This document shows positions 54,270-62,185 of a stretch of 64,000 nucleotides of DNA, piece by piece (positions within the stretch are counted from its first letter, which is position 1; each line of letters starts with the position of its first letter). Source of the DNA: Flavobacteriales bacterium (lineage in GTDB: Bacteria; Bacteroidota; Bacteroidia; Flavobacteriales_F; PHOS-HE28); NCBI GenBank assembly GCA_023957375.1, contig JAMLHB010000001.1, forward strand, positions 1,342,245-1,406,244, written 5' to 3'. The position numbers were made by a program, and so were the translations under genes. The notes beneath the pieces were generated by a model that saw only the letters and a list, made by a program, of their open reading frames with translations, was not told the origin of the DNA and ran no database searches.

Positions 54270-55091
54270 CTACGCCTTGGCTTTCCCCTCCTGCAGCACC
54301 AGCAAGGGCACGTCCGTATGCAACGCCAGCCGCTTGGCCGTGCTGGTGCGGAAAAGCCCCTCGAAGAACCCGGCATGCCGGTGCATCACCGCGATCATGT
54401 CCGCTTGCTCCTTGCCTGCCAGAAGATCGATCACCCCGGCAATGTCCTTCCCCTCGGCTGATGCGAACCGGTGCGGCATCGCCCGGAACAATTCGCCGAA
54501 CTTGGCCACCAGCCTGGGATCCGGAAGCTCATCCGCATGGCGCAGTACATGGGCAAGCACCACTTCAGCCCCGGTGCGCTTAGCGATGTGCAGGAGCATG
54601 CGGGCATCGGCCTCCCCCACTCCGCGTTGATCATCGGCGAACAGGATGCGCCGTGTAGCGCCGGGCCTCGCCTTGGCCGGTACCACCAGTACCGGGGTCC
54701 GGCTGTGCTTGACCACTGCGGCGGCGTTGCTCCCCAGGATGCCGGAACCCGTGCGCCCCAAGGTGCCCATCACCACCAGATCCACCCCGCGCTCGGCGGA
54801 CAGGTCATTGAGCACACCGGTCAAGGGGCCGTATTGCACCTCGTAGTGCAGCTTGGCGCCCTTGAACACCTCGTCGGCCCTCAAGCGGCTCTCCCAATCC
54901 TGCATCCCTTGCATGGCCGCCTTGTACAATTCCTCCGCCATTCCGGCCCAGGACGTCACCGTGGGGTCTGCATCCAAGTACATGTGCACCACTGTCCAGG
55001 ACACCTCATCCACACCGAGCAGCCGAGCAGCATAACGGCCGGCATGAAGCGAGTTGTCGCTGAAATCCGTGGGAAGGATCACGTGTAGCAT
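54270..55091 (-). CDS. universal stress protein with two UspA domains
   Basis: A 273-residue tandem-Usp protein. The first domain has VILPTDFSDNSLHAGRYA and the ATP-binding pattern VMGTLGRTGSGILGSNAAAVVKHSRTPVLVVP (G-2x-G-9x-G-S/T). The second has RILFADDQRGVGEADARML and a degenerate nucleotide site (AVMHRHAGFFEGLF). Usp proteins aid survival in starvation or low oxygen. The start is 55091. The adjacent plus-strand genes (cysteine dioxygenase-like, PAS kinase, REC-CRP) suggest a redox-stress neighbourhood. Confidence 0.9.
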   Translation of the reverse strand: MLHVILPTDFSDNSLHAGRYAARLLGVDEVSWTVVHMYLDADPTVTSWAGMAEELYKAAMQGMQDWESRLRADEVFKGAKLHYEVQYGPLTGVLNDLSAERGVDLVVMGTLGRTGSGILGSNAAAVVKHSRTPVLVVPAKARPGATRRILFADDQRGVGEADARMLLHIAKRTGAEVVLAHVLRHADELPDPRLVAKFGELFRAMPHRFASAEGKDIAGVIDLLAGKEQADMIAVMHRHAGFFEGLFRTSTAKRLALHTDVPLLVLQEGKAKA

Positions 55092-55190
55092 CACAAAGGA
55101 TATCTCGTACAAACATAACTGCCGGTGGCGGTGATGCATCGGTCATCCTTCCGGCTGATGAAGATCATTCGCCGGGCCGGTGACTTGCGC

Positions 55191-55198
55191 TAACCTTG
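55191..55198 (+). promoter_or_regulatory. candidate -7 box TAACCTTG
   Basis: Same octamer as in front of the S1/P1 nuclease gene, again ending four bases before an ATG (55203). This spacing implies a leaderless transcript. Confidence 0.45.
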
Positions 55199-55202
55199 AT
55201 CG

Positions 55203-55748
55203 ATGGCTCTGACCCTGGAGAACCGCCCCGAGGCCCGGGCGATTGATTCGCTGGAGGAACTCGTTCGCGTTCTCTCCCGCACTTCCGACCCGCGCGACTA
55301 CTCGGATGCCTTCTCACGCCTGGCGGTGCAGCCCGGCGCGCTTGAGCCCCTGTGCTTGTGGAACCCGCGCCATTATGCGCGGCAGTGCCTGCACCGCACC
55401 CGGGAGCACGAGCTGCTGTTGATCTGCTACGAACCGGGCCAACGGACCAGCATCCACGATTATGACAGCCAGCAGGCCTGGATCTTGCCGCTTCAGGGCA
55501 ACATCCAAGAGGAACGCTTCACCCTTTCCGCCGACGGCAGCCTGGAGCTGACGGGCTCCAAGATGCTGGTGCTGGGCACACCCGTGCACATGGATACCGA
55601 GGGCTGCATCCACCGGCATTCCAACATGGGGCCGGGCCGGGCCATCACCCTCAACCTGTACGCACGGCCCATCCGGCGTTGGCGCGTGTATGACGAGCGT
55701 ACCGGCCATTCCTCCATGGCCGGCACTGCGGATCAAGTTGGCGAATAA
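55203..55748 (+). CDS. cysteine dioxygenase-like cupin
   Basis: A 181-residue cupin resembling cysteine dioxygenase type I, which oxidises cysteine to cysteine sulfinate with non-heme iron. The first metal motif, usually HDH, reads TSIHDYDSQQAW (His85-Asp-Tyr87), so one of the three canonical His ligands is Tyr; the third lies in GCIHRHSNMG (His137 or His139). LNLYARPIRRWRVYDE matches the family C terminus. It may be an active variant with altered metal binding or a different thiol dioxygenase. It is followed after 15 bases by the PAS kinase gene. Confidence 0.78.
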   Translation: MALTLENRPEARAIDSLEELVRVLSRTSDPRDYSDAFSRLAVQPGALEPLCLWNPRHYARQCLHRTREHELLLICYEPGQRTSIHDYDSQQAWILPLQGNIQEERFTLSADGSLELTGSKMLVLGTPVHMDTEGCIHRHSNMGPGRAITLNLYARPIRRWRVYDERTGHSSMAGTADQVGE

Positions 55749-55763
55749 CTTCACGCCCTGCTG

Positions 55764-56993
55764 ATGGTGCTTGGGGAATCGAACGTCGATCCGGTGCAGT
55801 TGGAGCGCGTGCGCGAGATGCTGTTCAGCACGGCGGTGGAAGGGTTGGTCCTGGTGGACCGGGAAGGCGCCATCCGCATGCACAACCCCCGGCTTTTGGA
55901 ACTTTTCGGATACGAGGAAGGAGAGCTGCTGGGGCGCCCCATTGAGTTGTTGCTGCCCGGGAGCCTCCGCACCGCGCACCGGCAACACCGCGCAAGCTTC
56001 AACGCCAGCCCCGCCAAGCGCCACATGGGGCACGGCCGCGAACTGCTCGGCCTGCGCAAGGACGGCAGCGAATTCCCCGTGGAAGTGGGCCTGAACCACT
56101 TCTCCGTGGACGGCGAACTGTACGTGATGGGCCTGGTCACGGACATCACCGAACGGAAGAAAGTGGAGGAAGCTTTGCAGCGGAACGCCGTTGAACTGGA
56201 GAAGCGGGTGGAGGAGCGCACGGCGGAATTGGCCAAGGGCGCACGCGCAGTGGAAGTGGCGCTGGAGCGCGAAAAGGAGCTCAATGCCCTGAAATCGCGG
56301 TTCGTTTCCATGGCCTCCCACGAATTCCGCACGCCCCTGAGCACGATCATGGGTTCGGCCGACCTGATCGCACGCTACGCCGAAGCCGGGGAGCCCGACA
56401 AGATCATCAAACACGTGCAGCGCATACGCACCAAGGTCCGCGACCTCACTTCCATCCTGAACGACTTCCTTTCGTTCGAGCGGATCGGACAAGGCGAGGT
56501 CCATCCGGTGCCCGAGAAATTGGACATCGTGCACTTCTGCATCGGCCTGATGGAGGAACTGCGCGGCGCGGCCAGAGCCGGCCAGGCCCTGGAGTATGAC
56601 CACGGAAGCGAGGATCGGAGCATCGCGCTGGACCGCAATATGCTGTTGAACACCATCACCAACTTGGTGACCAACGCCATCAAGTATTCACCCGAGGGCG
56701 GGTCGATCGCCTTGCGCACCACCATCGCAGGGGGCGAGCTGCGGATCACCGTGGCCGACCACGGCATCGGCATTCCCTATGAGGACCAACCCCATCTGTT
56801 CACCCCGTTCTTCCGCGCGCAGAACGTGCTCACCACGCAGGGCACCGGCCTCGGCCTGCACTTAGTGAAAAGATATGTGGACCTGATGGGCGGCAAGATC
56901 ACTTTTACCAGCATACCGGGCAAAGGCAGCACCTTCCACATGGCCATACCCGGCAAAAAAGCAACCCACCATGAAAACGATCCTGCTTATTGA
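55764..56993 (+). CDS. soluble PAS-domain sensor histidine kinase
   Basis: A 409-residue kinase without membrane helices. A PAS domain (~15-140: FSTAVEGLVLVDREGAIRMH...YVMGLVTDITERKK) is followed by a coiled coil (~135-175), a HisKA domain with MASHEFRTPLSTIMG (His186) and an ATPase domain with NLVTNAIKYSPEGG, DHGIGIPYED and GTGLGLHLVKRYV. It senses a cytoplasmic cue, possibly redox or a ligand. It overlaps the REC-CRP regulator gene by 23 bases and is clearly its partner. Confidence 0.94.
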   Translation: MVLGESNVDPVQLERVREMLFSTAVEGLVLVDREGAIRMHNPRLLELFGYEEGELLGRPIELLLPGSLRTAHRQHRASFNASPAKRHMGHGRELLGLRKDGSEFPVEVGLNHFSVDGELYVMGLVTDITERKKVEEALQRNAVELEKRVEERTAELAKGARAVEVALEREKELNALKSRFVSMASHEFRTPLSTIMGSADLIARYAEAGEPDKIIKHVQRIRTKVRDLTSILNDFLSFERIGQGEVHPVPEKLDIVHFCIGLMEELRGAARAGQALEYDHGSEDRSIALDRNMLLNTITNLVTNAIKYSPEGGSIALRTTIAGGELRITVADHGIGIPYEDQPHLFTPFFRAQNVLTTQGTGLGLHLVKRYVDLMGGKITFTSIPGKGSTFHMAIPGKKATHHENDPAY

Positions 56994-58032
56994 GGATGAT
57001 GCCGATGTGCGCGACAACACGGCGGAGATCCTGGAACTTGCCCACTACCGCGTGCTGAAGGCCCAGAACGGCAAACAAGGCGTGGACCTCGCCCGGAAGG
57101 AGCTTCCCGACCTGGTGCTGTGCGACATCATGATGCCCGAGCTCGACGGTTACGGCGTGCTGCACATGCTGGGCCGTTCGCCGGAAACGGCCGAGATCCC
57201 CTTCATCTTCCTTACCGCCAAGGCCGAACGCAGCGATGTGCGGCGGGGCATGGAACTGGGCGCGGATGATTACCTCACCAAACCGTTCGAGGAAAGTGAG
57301 CTGCTCAATGCCATCGAAGGACGCCTGAAGCGAAGCGACCTGTTCCGCAAGGGCTTCGACCGCACCCTCAACGGCCTGAACGATTTCATGGAACAAGCCC
57401 GCGGCGTCAGCGCCTTGGAGGACCTGAGCAAGGACCGCAAAACGCGGGAGTACGGCCGCAAGGACGTCCTGTTCCATGAAGGCGATGAGCTGCGCCAAAT
57501 CCCGTTCCTGGTGACCGGCAAGGTGCGCACCTTCAAGGTGAACAACGAAGGCAAGGAATTCGTGACCGGGCTCCACGTGCCGGGGGATTTCATCGGATAC
57601 TTGGGCCTGCTGGAAGGAGGCCATGCCACCGAAACGGCCGAGGCCCTGGAGGAAACGGAGGTGGCCTTGGTGCCCCGCGAAGACCTGCTGCGCCTGCTGT
57701 ACCGCGACCGGGACGTGTCCATGCGCTTCATCCGCATGCTTAGCCAGGAAATGGGCGAAAAACAGGAACGCCTGCTGCAACTGGCCTACGCAAGCGTGCG
57801 CCAACGCGTGGCCCAGGCGTTGCTGCAACTGCACGACCGCTTCAGCGCCGACCATAGCGAGGACCTCGGCGTGCGCATCAGCCGGGACGACCTGGCCGCC
57901 ATCGTGGGCACCGCGACCGAATCACTGATCCGCTGCCTCACCGACCTGAAGGACGAAGGCCTCATCAGTACCCAAGGCCGGGACATCCGGATCACCGACC
58001 ACCGCCGCTTGCAGAAGTTGGCCAACCTGTAA
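56971..58032 (+). CDS. response regulator with CRP/FNR-type output (REC-cNMP-HTH fusion)
   Basis: A 353-residue regulator. A receiver domain (1-120) has LIEDDAD, phospho-acceptor Asp52 in VLCDIMMPELDG, FLTAKAERSD and TKPFEE. It is joined to a CRP/FNR module: a cupin-like domain (KDVLFHEGDELRQIPFLVTGKVR, HVPGDFIGYLGLLEGG) and a helix-turn-helix (ISRDDLAAIVGTATESLIRCLTDLKDEGLI) ending DIRITDHRRLQKLANL. Phosphorylation by the PAS kinase could therefore control a CRP-type DNA-binding protein. A short fragment of a paralogue's C terminus is found at 60812-60871. Confidence 0.94.
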   Translation: MKTILLIEDDADVRDNTAEILELAHYRVLKAQNGKQGVDLARKELPDLVLCDIMMPELDGYGVLHMLGRSPETAEIPFIFLTAKAERSDVRRGMELGADDYLTKPFEESELLNAIEGRLKRSDLFRKGFDRTLNGLNDFMEQARGVSALEDLSKDRKTREYGRKDVLFHEGDELRQIPFLVTGKVRTFKVNNEGKEFVTGLHVPGDFIGYLGLLEGGHATETAEALEETEVALVPREDLLRLLYRDRDVSMRFIRMLSQEMGEKQERLLQLAYASVRQRVAQALLQLHDRFSADHSEDLGVRISRDDLAAIVGTATESLIRCLTDLKDEGLISTQGRDIRITDHRRLQKLANL

Positions 58033-58113
58033 GCTGCAACCGGCGTTGGCCCCATCGGTTAAATGCCTTGTGCGGTTGGGCCCGGCAAGCCTGGCACCAC
58101 GGACAGGCAGCAC

Positions 58114-58121
58114 TACCTTTG
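58114..58121 (+). promoter_or_regulatory. -7 box TACCTTTG upstream of the MbnP-like gene
   Basis: A perfect TAnnTTTG element 19 bases before the ATG at 58141. Confidence 0.5.
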
Positions 58122-58140
58122 TCCAAACCCGCATCCCACC

Positions 58141-58884
58141 ATGCGCAACCGCTTCCTGCCCACGCTCGCCACCTGTATCTTTCTATTTTTCGGAACATCC
58201 TGCAGACAGGATGAACCCGTGCCTCCCGCATCCCCCTCGTCCCCTGCGCCGGCCATGCTACGCGTGGCATACGTGGTGGATGGGCAGCCCTTGGCCTTCG
58301 ACACGCTGATGTACACCAATGAAGGCGGCACGGTGTACAGCGTCACCCACCTTGAACACTACTTGAGCGAACTGGTCCTGATCGGCAGCGGTGGCACACC
58401 GAACGACACCTTGCACGGACCGTGGTATGTGAATGCGGCCAATGCGGTTGATCTCGACCTGGGCACACTGCGGGCCGGCCAATACAGCGGGGCCACCATG
58501 CTCTTGGGCCTACCGCCCGCACTGAACGTCACCGGCGCATTGCCCAACACCTTGGCCAACATCAACATGGCCTGGCCCGACCCCATGGGGGGCGGGTACC
58601 ACTTCATCAAATTCGAAGGGCACTTCATGGCAGCGGAAGTTCCCACGGGATTTGCCATGCATGTGGGCAAGAATGAATTCCTGCCCGTGTGCACCATGCT
58701 TGGCTCCTTCACCACCACGGGCAATGGAGGCACCTTGAAGCTCACGTTCAACTTGAACGAAGTGTTCCGCACTCCCCATATATACGACCTCAATTCCGGC
58801 AACTACTCCATGGGCAGCATGGCCCTGATGGGGCAGCTCCGGGACAATTGTGCGAACGCGTTCACCTTGGAATACCTGCCATGA
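58141..58884 (+). CDS. MbnP-like lipoprotein
   Basis: A 247-residue lipoprotein (lipobox-like LFFGTSC) of the MbnP family. Family features are the early strand MLRVAYVVDGQPLAFDTLMY, the YLSELVLIG segment and WPDPMGGGYHFIKFEGHF. MbnP proteins bind copper periplasmically and, with MbnH, carry a tryptophan oxidised to kynurenine; Trp residues here in GPWYVN and MAWPDPM are candidates by position only. The stop overlaps the MbnH-like gene (ATGA). No methanobactin precursor gene is nearby. Confidence 0.82.
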   Translation: MRNRFLPTLATCIFLFFGTSCRQDEPVPPASPSSPAPAMLRVAYVVDGQPLAFDTLMYTNEGGTVYSVTHLEHYLSELVLIGSGGTPNDTLHGPWYVNAANAVDLDLGTLRAGQYSGATMLLGLPPALNVTGALPNTLANINMAWPDPMGGGYHFIKFEGHFMAAEVPTGFAMHVGKNEFLPVCTMLGSFTTTGNGGTLKLTFNLNEVFRTPHIYDLNSGNYSMGSMALMGQLRDNCANAFTLEYLP

Positions 58885-59921
58885 AACACCAGCTGACCCT
58901 GCTTGCCGGGGCCATTGCCCTGCTGCTGGCCGCCTCATGCAAGAAAGATGCGGAGGACCCCGCTCCCCCCGGCACCCCCGGCCCTGCCCCGATCGATCTT
59001 GCCGTGCCTTGGTACTTCCCCATCATGGATGTGCCTGCCGACAACCCCACCACCCGCGAAGGGATCGCCTTGGGGCGCCGCCTCTACTACGATACCTTGC
59101 TATCCGCAAGCGGCCCCATGGCCGGCCGTTCCTGCAGCAGCTGCCACTCCCAGGCCTTGAGCTTCTCCGTGCCCGGGTCACCTCCGGGATTCCTGCAAGT
59201 ACTGCCCCATGTAAACTTGGCATGGAGCAGCAACTTCCTGTGGAAGGGCGAGGTGCAAGGCACCTTGGAGGACATCATGCGGTTCGAGGTGGAGGACTTC
59301 TTCTCGGCCGATATGAACATCCTGCAGAACGATCCCCATTACCCGCAATTGTTCAGCCAGGCCTTCGGCAGTGCCACCATCACACAGGATGCCGTGGATA
59401 AGGCCCTGGCCCAATGGTTCCGCAGCATGATCTCATCCAACAGTCACTTGGACCAGTACCTGCGAAACGAGATCGCTCTGACACCATCCGAGCAAAACGG
59501 CATGATGCTGTACCTCACCGAAACCGGCGACTGTTTCCATTGCCACGGCCTGCCACTTACCACGGACCACGACTTCCACAACATCGGACTGGATTCCACC
59601 TTCTCCGGGGCAGACCAGGGACGCTTCCTGGTAACGGGACAAACCTCCGATCTCGGCGCCTTCAAAACCCCTTCGTTGCGCAACATCGCACTTACCGCGC
59701 CATACATGCACGACGGGCGCTTCGCCACCTTGGAGGAGGTGGTGGAACATTACAACTCGGGCGTGAAGCACAGCGCCAGCCTGGACCCGATCATGACCAA
59801 GCCCGGCAAGGAAACCGGCCTCAACCTCAGTCCGCAGCAAATGGCGGACCTCGTGGCGTTCCTGCACACCTTCACCGATCCCGTGTTCCTTACCGACACG
59901 GCCTTGGCCAGTCCGTTCTAA
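58881..59921 (+). CDS. MbnH-like di-heme cytochrome c peroxidase family lipoprotein
   Basis: A 346-residue predicted lipoprotein (LLLAASC) of the MauG/CcpA di-heme family. Two c-type heme motifs are present, RSCSSCHSQALS (CSSCH) and DCFHCHGLP (CFHCH), with the later segment TPSLRNIALTAPYMHDGRFATLEEVVEHYN typical of the family. Its pairing with MbnP supports an MbnH-type role: oxidising a Trp in the partner to make a copper site. Its last 25 codons are repeated at 61821-61895. Confidence 0.86.
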   Translation: MKHQLTLLAGAIALLLAASCKKDAEDPAPPGTPGPAPIDLAVPWYFPIMDVPADNPTTREGIALGRRLYYDTLLSASGPMAGRSCSSCHSQALSFSVPGSPPGFLQVLPHVNLAWSSNFLWKGEVQGTLEDIMRFEVEDFFSADMNILQNDPHYPQLFSQAFGSATITQDAVDKALAQWFRSMISSNSHLDQYLRNEIALTPSEQNGMMLYLTETGDCFHCHGLPLTTDHDFHNIGLDSTFSGADQGRFLVTGQTSDLGAFKTPSLRNIALTAPYMHDGRFATLEEVVEHYNSGVKHSASLDPIMTKPGKETGLNLSPQQMADLVAFLHTFTDPVFLTDTALASPF

Positions 59922-60211
59922 GGCACAGCGGGGCGTTCCCACTCCGCCCAACTGGAGGCGGTTTCCTGCAGGCGTACCGCTTGCAGTACGGTCCTCCCCT
60001 GTAACGCGGCCTGTAGTCTTTCCACGATGTCCAGCAACACGTTCTCGCAACTGGGCTGCCACGGCGTGAACAACGTGCGGCCGAACAGCTCATGGCCCGT
60101 GGAGGCTTGGGCACGGTCACTTTCATGCAGCAGCAGCGCATGATCGTACCGGTCCACCACGGCGGTGTTCACCAGCTTCTTCAACTCGGAGAAATCGATC
60201 ACCATGCCGTC
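59847..60211. repeat. 365 bp duplication, first copy (mbnH-like 3' end plus truncated queD)
   Basis: This segment is repeated at 61821-62185 at a constant offset of 1974 bases, with only about four or five mismatches and no indels. It holds the true end of the MbnH-like gene and the C-terminal two thirds of queD on the opposite strand. Sequence beyond 60211 is unrelated to queD. Confidence 0.92.
59918..60211 (-). pseudogene. truncated queD copy lacking the zinc site
   Basis: The minus strand encodes the last ~97 residues of a QueD protein (from DGMVIDFSELKKLVNT to ASSWAEWERPAVP), nearly identical to the intact gene at 61892. It lacks the first 52 residues, including Cys26 and the HGH zinc ligands, so it cannot be active. 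The join at 60211/60212 leads into a TPR-gene fragment. Confidence 0.9.
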
Positions 60212-60212
60212 T

Positions 60213-60514
60213 GATGAAGCCGAGCAGCTCGCCAAGGAAAGGCGGCACAAGGAAGCGGCGAAGTTGTATGATCAAGTGTTCAGCATCGACCCATCCGCGT
60301 AACGCACCCCATCCGCATATTGTCAATTCCGGTTTTTGCACAAGCAGGCGAGCTGGACCACGCATTTGAGCAGTTGGACCTGCTGGCCCATAGATTCAAA
60401 CTCGCAGGAAATGAGGACTTCATCAACGACCCGCTTTGCGCCCCGTTGCACAAGGATAAGCGCTGGAAGACGTTAATGACGGACCTGGAGAACACTTGGG
60501 CGTTGTACCGCTAG
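60213..60514 (+). pseudogene. 3' fragments of TPR-type protein genes
   Basis: Two pieces are seen. 60213-60302 reads DEAEQLAKERRHKEAAKLYD... to a TAA, the end of a tetratricopeptide-type helix pair. 60320-60514 reads VFAQAGELDHAFEQLDLLAH...NDPLCAPLHKDKRWKTLMTD... to a TAG, which resembles the C terminus of TPR-containing regulators that end in a P-L-x-x-D-x-R-W/F pattern. Neither has a credible start or complete domain. They are joined directly to the truncated queD. Confidence 0.65.
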
Positions 60515-60560
60515 GCGTTGTACAGGTAGGCACTGTGCCGATCACACCCCTTCGCCTGTA

Positions 60561-60822
60561 CTGACCCCGGCGCTCGGCTGCGCCGAGTGCCCCTTGCTCC
60601 CCGGCTTCTGGCCGCAACGCGCGTTGTTATTCCGAACATCCTTAGGTCAAACGCCCTGAAAATTTCATGTCGGGCACTCGGGACGCACGGGCCTGCCCAC
60701 GGGCCTGACCTGAGCGCCGGTAGTTGGGATGACCGGCATGGAGAACAACATGGGGCTTTGCCGATGACCGTCATTCCGCAGGGTCCGCTGCGCTAGGCCC
60801 TGCAGGAGTGAGAAGGCCGCGA
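60561..60822. repeat. ~260 bp repeat R, left copy flanking the DUF2281/PIN module
   Basis: Direct repeat of 61563-61823 at an offset of 1002 bases, roughly 85-90% identical. Internal hairpins are present in both copies: CTCGGC-TGC-GCCGAG near the left end and GCCGGT-n10-ACCGGC (60718-60739 here). Its right end runs straight into a fragment of a CRP-type gene. Confidence 0.85.
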
Positions 60823-60871
60823 CATCCGCATCACCGACCGGCGCAAGCTGGAGCGGGTGGCGAATTTGTGA
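60812..60871 (+). pseudogene. C-terminal remnant of a CRP-type regulator gene
   Basis: The frame reads EGRDIRITDRRKLERVANL followed by TGA. The REC-CRP protein at 56971 ends QGRDIRITDHRRLQKLANL, so this is the last ~19 codons of a related gene, cut off by repeat R. Confidence 0.8.
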
Positions 60872-60930
60872 GGGCAGGGCACAGTGTTCCACCTGGGCCA
60901 TTGTCTTCACCGCGATCGCTGCGGTGCCCA

Positions 60931-60938
60931 TATCTTTG
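60931..60938 (+). promoter_or_regulatory. -7 box TATCTTTG four bases before an ATG
   Basis: A perfect TAnnTTTG box whose end is four bases from the start codon of the DUF2281 gene (60943), which implies a leaderless toxin-antitoxin transcript. Confidence 0.5.
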
Positions 60939-60942
60939 GATC

Positions 60943-61161
60943 ATGGCCAAGGACCAATACATCCAGTTGGAATCGCTTCCGGAAGAGGTCCGGGGCAAGG
61001 TGCTGGCGTTTATTGCCTCTTTGATGGAACAATGGGAGCGAAAGAAACCGCCTGTTTCAAGCCCTTCCAAAAAACACGTGTTCGGCATTGCCAAGGGCAT
61101 GGCCACCATATCCAAGGATTTCGATGCTCCGATGGATGATTTCAAGGAGTACATGGAATGA
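60943..61161 (+). CDS. DUF2281-type antitoxin
   Basis: A 72-residue protein whose N terminus (QYIQLESLPEEVRGKVLAFI) matches the short antitoxins of the DUF2281 type, followed by a linker with KKPPVSSPSKKHVFG and a C-terminal IAKGMATISKDFDAPMDDFKEYME, the usual toxin-binding tail. It overlaps the PIN gene by four bases (ATGA). Together they form a type II toxin-antitoxin module. Confidence 0.88.
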   Translation: MAKDQYIQLESLPEEVRGKVLAFIASLMEQWERKKPPVSSPSKKHVFGIAKGMATISKDFDAPMDDFKEYME

Positions 61162-61544
61162 AGGTGTTGATAGATACGCATGTCTTCCTCTGGTTCATCC
61201 TCGGTCAAAGACAATGCTCCACATCGACCCGGAAGATCATTGAAAGCCCGGCCAACAATTGCTTGATCAGCATTGCATCCCTATGGGAGATCGGCATCAA
61301 GCACGCCCTTGGGAAGCTCGAACTGCATAGACCGGTCGAAGAATTCTTTGAAGCGATCCGTAACGGTGGTTTCGTCACCATGCCCATCGAGCCTGCCCAC
61401 ATCCTGGAATTATCCCGGTTGCCCTTGCATCACCGGGATCCGTTTGACCGAATGCTGATCTCGCAGGCGAAGGCGGAGGGCATGCAATTGCTCACCGCTG
61501 ACCCGCACTTCAATCGCTACAAGGTGTCCGTCCTGAAAGCGTGA
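61158..61544 (+). CDS. PIN-domain toxin
   Basis: A 128-residue PIN ribonuclease of the type paired with DUF2281. Catalytic acidic residues are Asp6 in LIDTHVFLW, Glu44 in SLWEIGIKH, Asp94/Asp97 in HHRDPFDRMLISQA and Asp115 in LLTADPHF. It probably cleaves cellular RNA when free of the antitoxin. The stop is 18 bases before the right copy of repeat R, so the module fills most of the space between the two repeats. Confidence 0.92.
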   Translation: MKVLIDTHVFLWFILGQRQCSTSTRKIIESPANNCLISIASLWEIGIKHALGKLELHRPVEEFFEAIRNGGFVTMPIEPAHILELSRLPLHHRDPFDRMLISQAKAEGMQLLTADPHFNRYKVSVLKA

Positions 61545-61562
61545 TGCCTTCACGTCCCCCAC

Positions 61563-61823
61563 CTGATCCCGGCGCTCGGCTGCGCCGAGTACCCCTTGCT
61601 CCCCGGTCTCTGGCCGCAACGCGCGTTGTTATCCCGAACATCCCTATGTCAAACGCCCTGAAAATTCCATGCCGGGCACTCAGAATCCACGGGCATGCCC
61701 ATGGGCCTGACCCAAGCGCCGGTAGTTGGGATGACCGGCATGGAGAACATCATGGCGATTTGCCGATGATCGTCATTCCGCAGGGTCCGCTCCGCGAGAA
61801 CCAGCGGGAGTAAAGAAGCCGAC
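61563..61823. repeat. ~260 bp repeat R, right copy flanking the DUF2281/PIN module
   Basis: Direct repeat of 60561-60822. Its right end joins directly to a fragment of the MbnH-like gene (from GACCTCGTGGCG), just as the left copy joins to a CRP-type fragment. Confidence 0.85.
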
Positions 61824-61895
61824 CTCGTGGCGTTCCTGCACACCTTCACCGATCCCGTGTTCCTTGCCGACACGGCCTTGGCCAGTCCGTTCTAA
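61821..61895 (+). pseudogene. 3' remnant of the MbnH-like gene
   Basis: The frame DLVAFLHTFTDPVFLADTALASPF and stop repeats the last codons of the MbnH-like gene at 58881 with a Thr-to-Ala change. It has no start and joins repeat R on its left. Confidence 0.9.
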
Positions 61896-62185
61896 GGCAC
61901 AGCGGGGCGTTCCCACTCCGCCCAACTGGAGGCGGTTTCCTGCAGGCGTACCGCTTGCAGTACGGTCCTCCCCTGTAACGCGGCCTGTAGTCTTTCCACG
62001 ATGTCCAGCAGCACGTTCTCGCAACTGGGCTGCCACGGCGTGAACACGGTGCGGCCGAACAGCTCATGGCCCGTGGAGGCTTGGGCACGGTCACTTTCAT
62101 GCAGCAGCAGCGCATGGTCGTACCGGTCCACCACGGCGGTGTTCACCAGCTTCTTCAACTCGGAGAAATCGATCACCATGCCGTC
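61821..62185. repeat. 365 bp duplication, second copy (mbnH-like remnant plus queD 3' part)
   Basis: Second copy of 59847-60211. Here the MbnH-like part is the fragment and queD is complete, so the original junction between mbnH-like and queD has been split by the inserted 60212-61820 segment. Confidence 0.92.

Noticed and set aside
60871..60931. Apparent similarity of the minus strand (VKTMAQ) to the start of queD
   Set aside because: Only about five residues match and the following sequence is unrelated, so it is probably chance.
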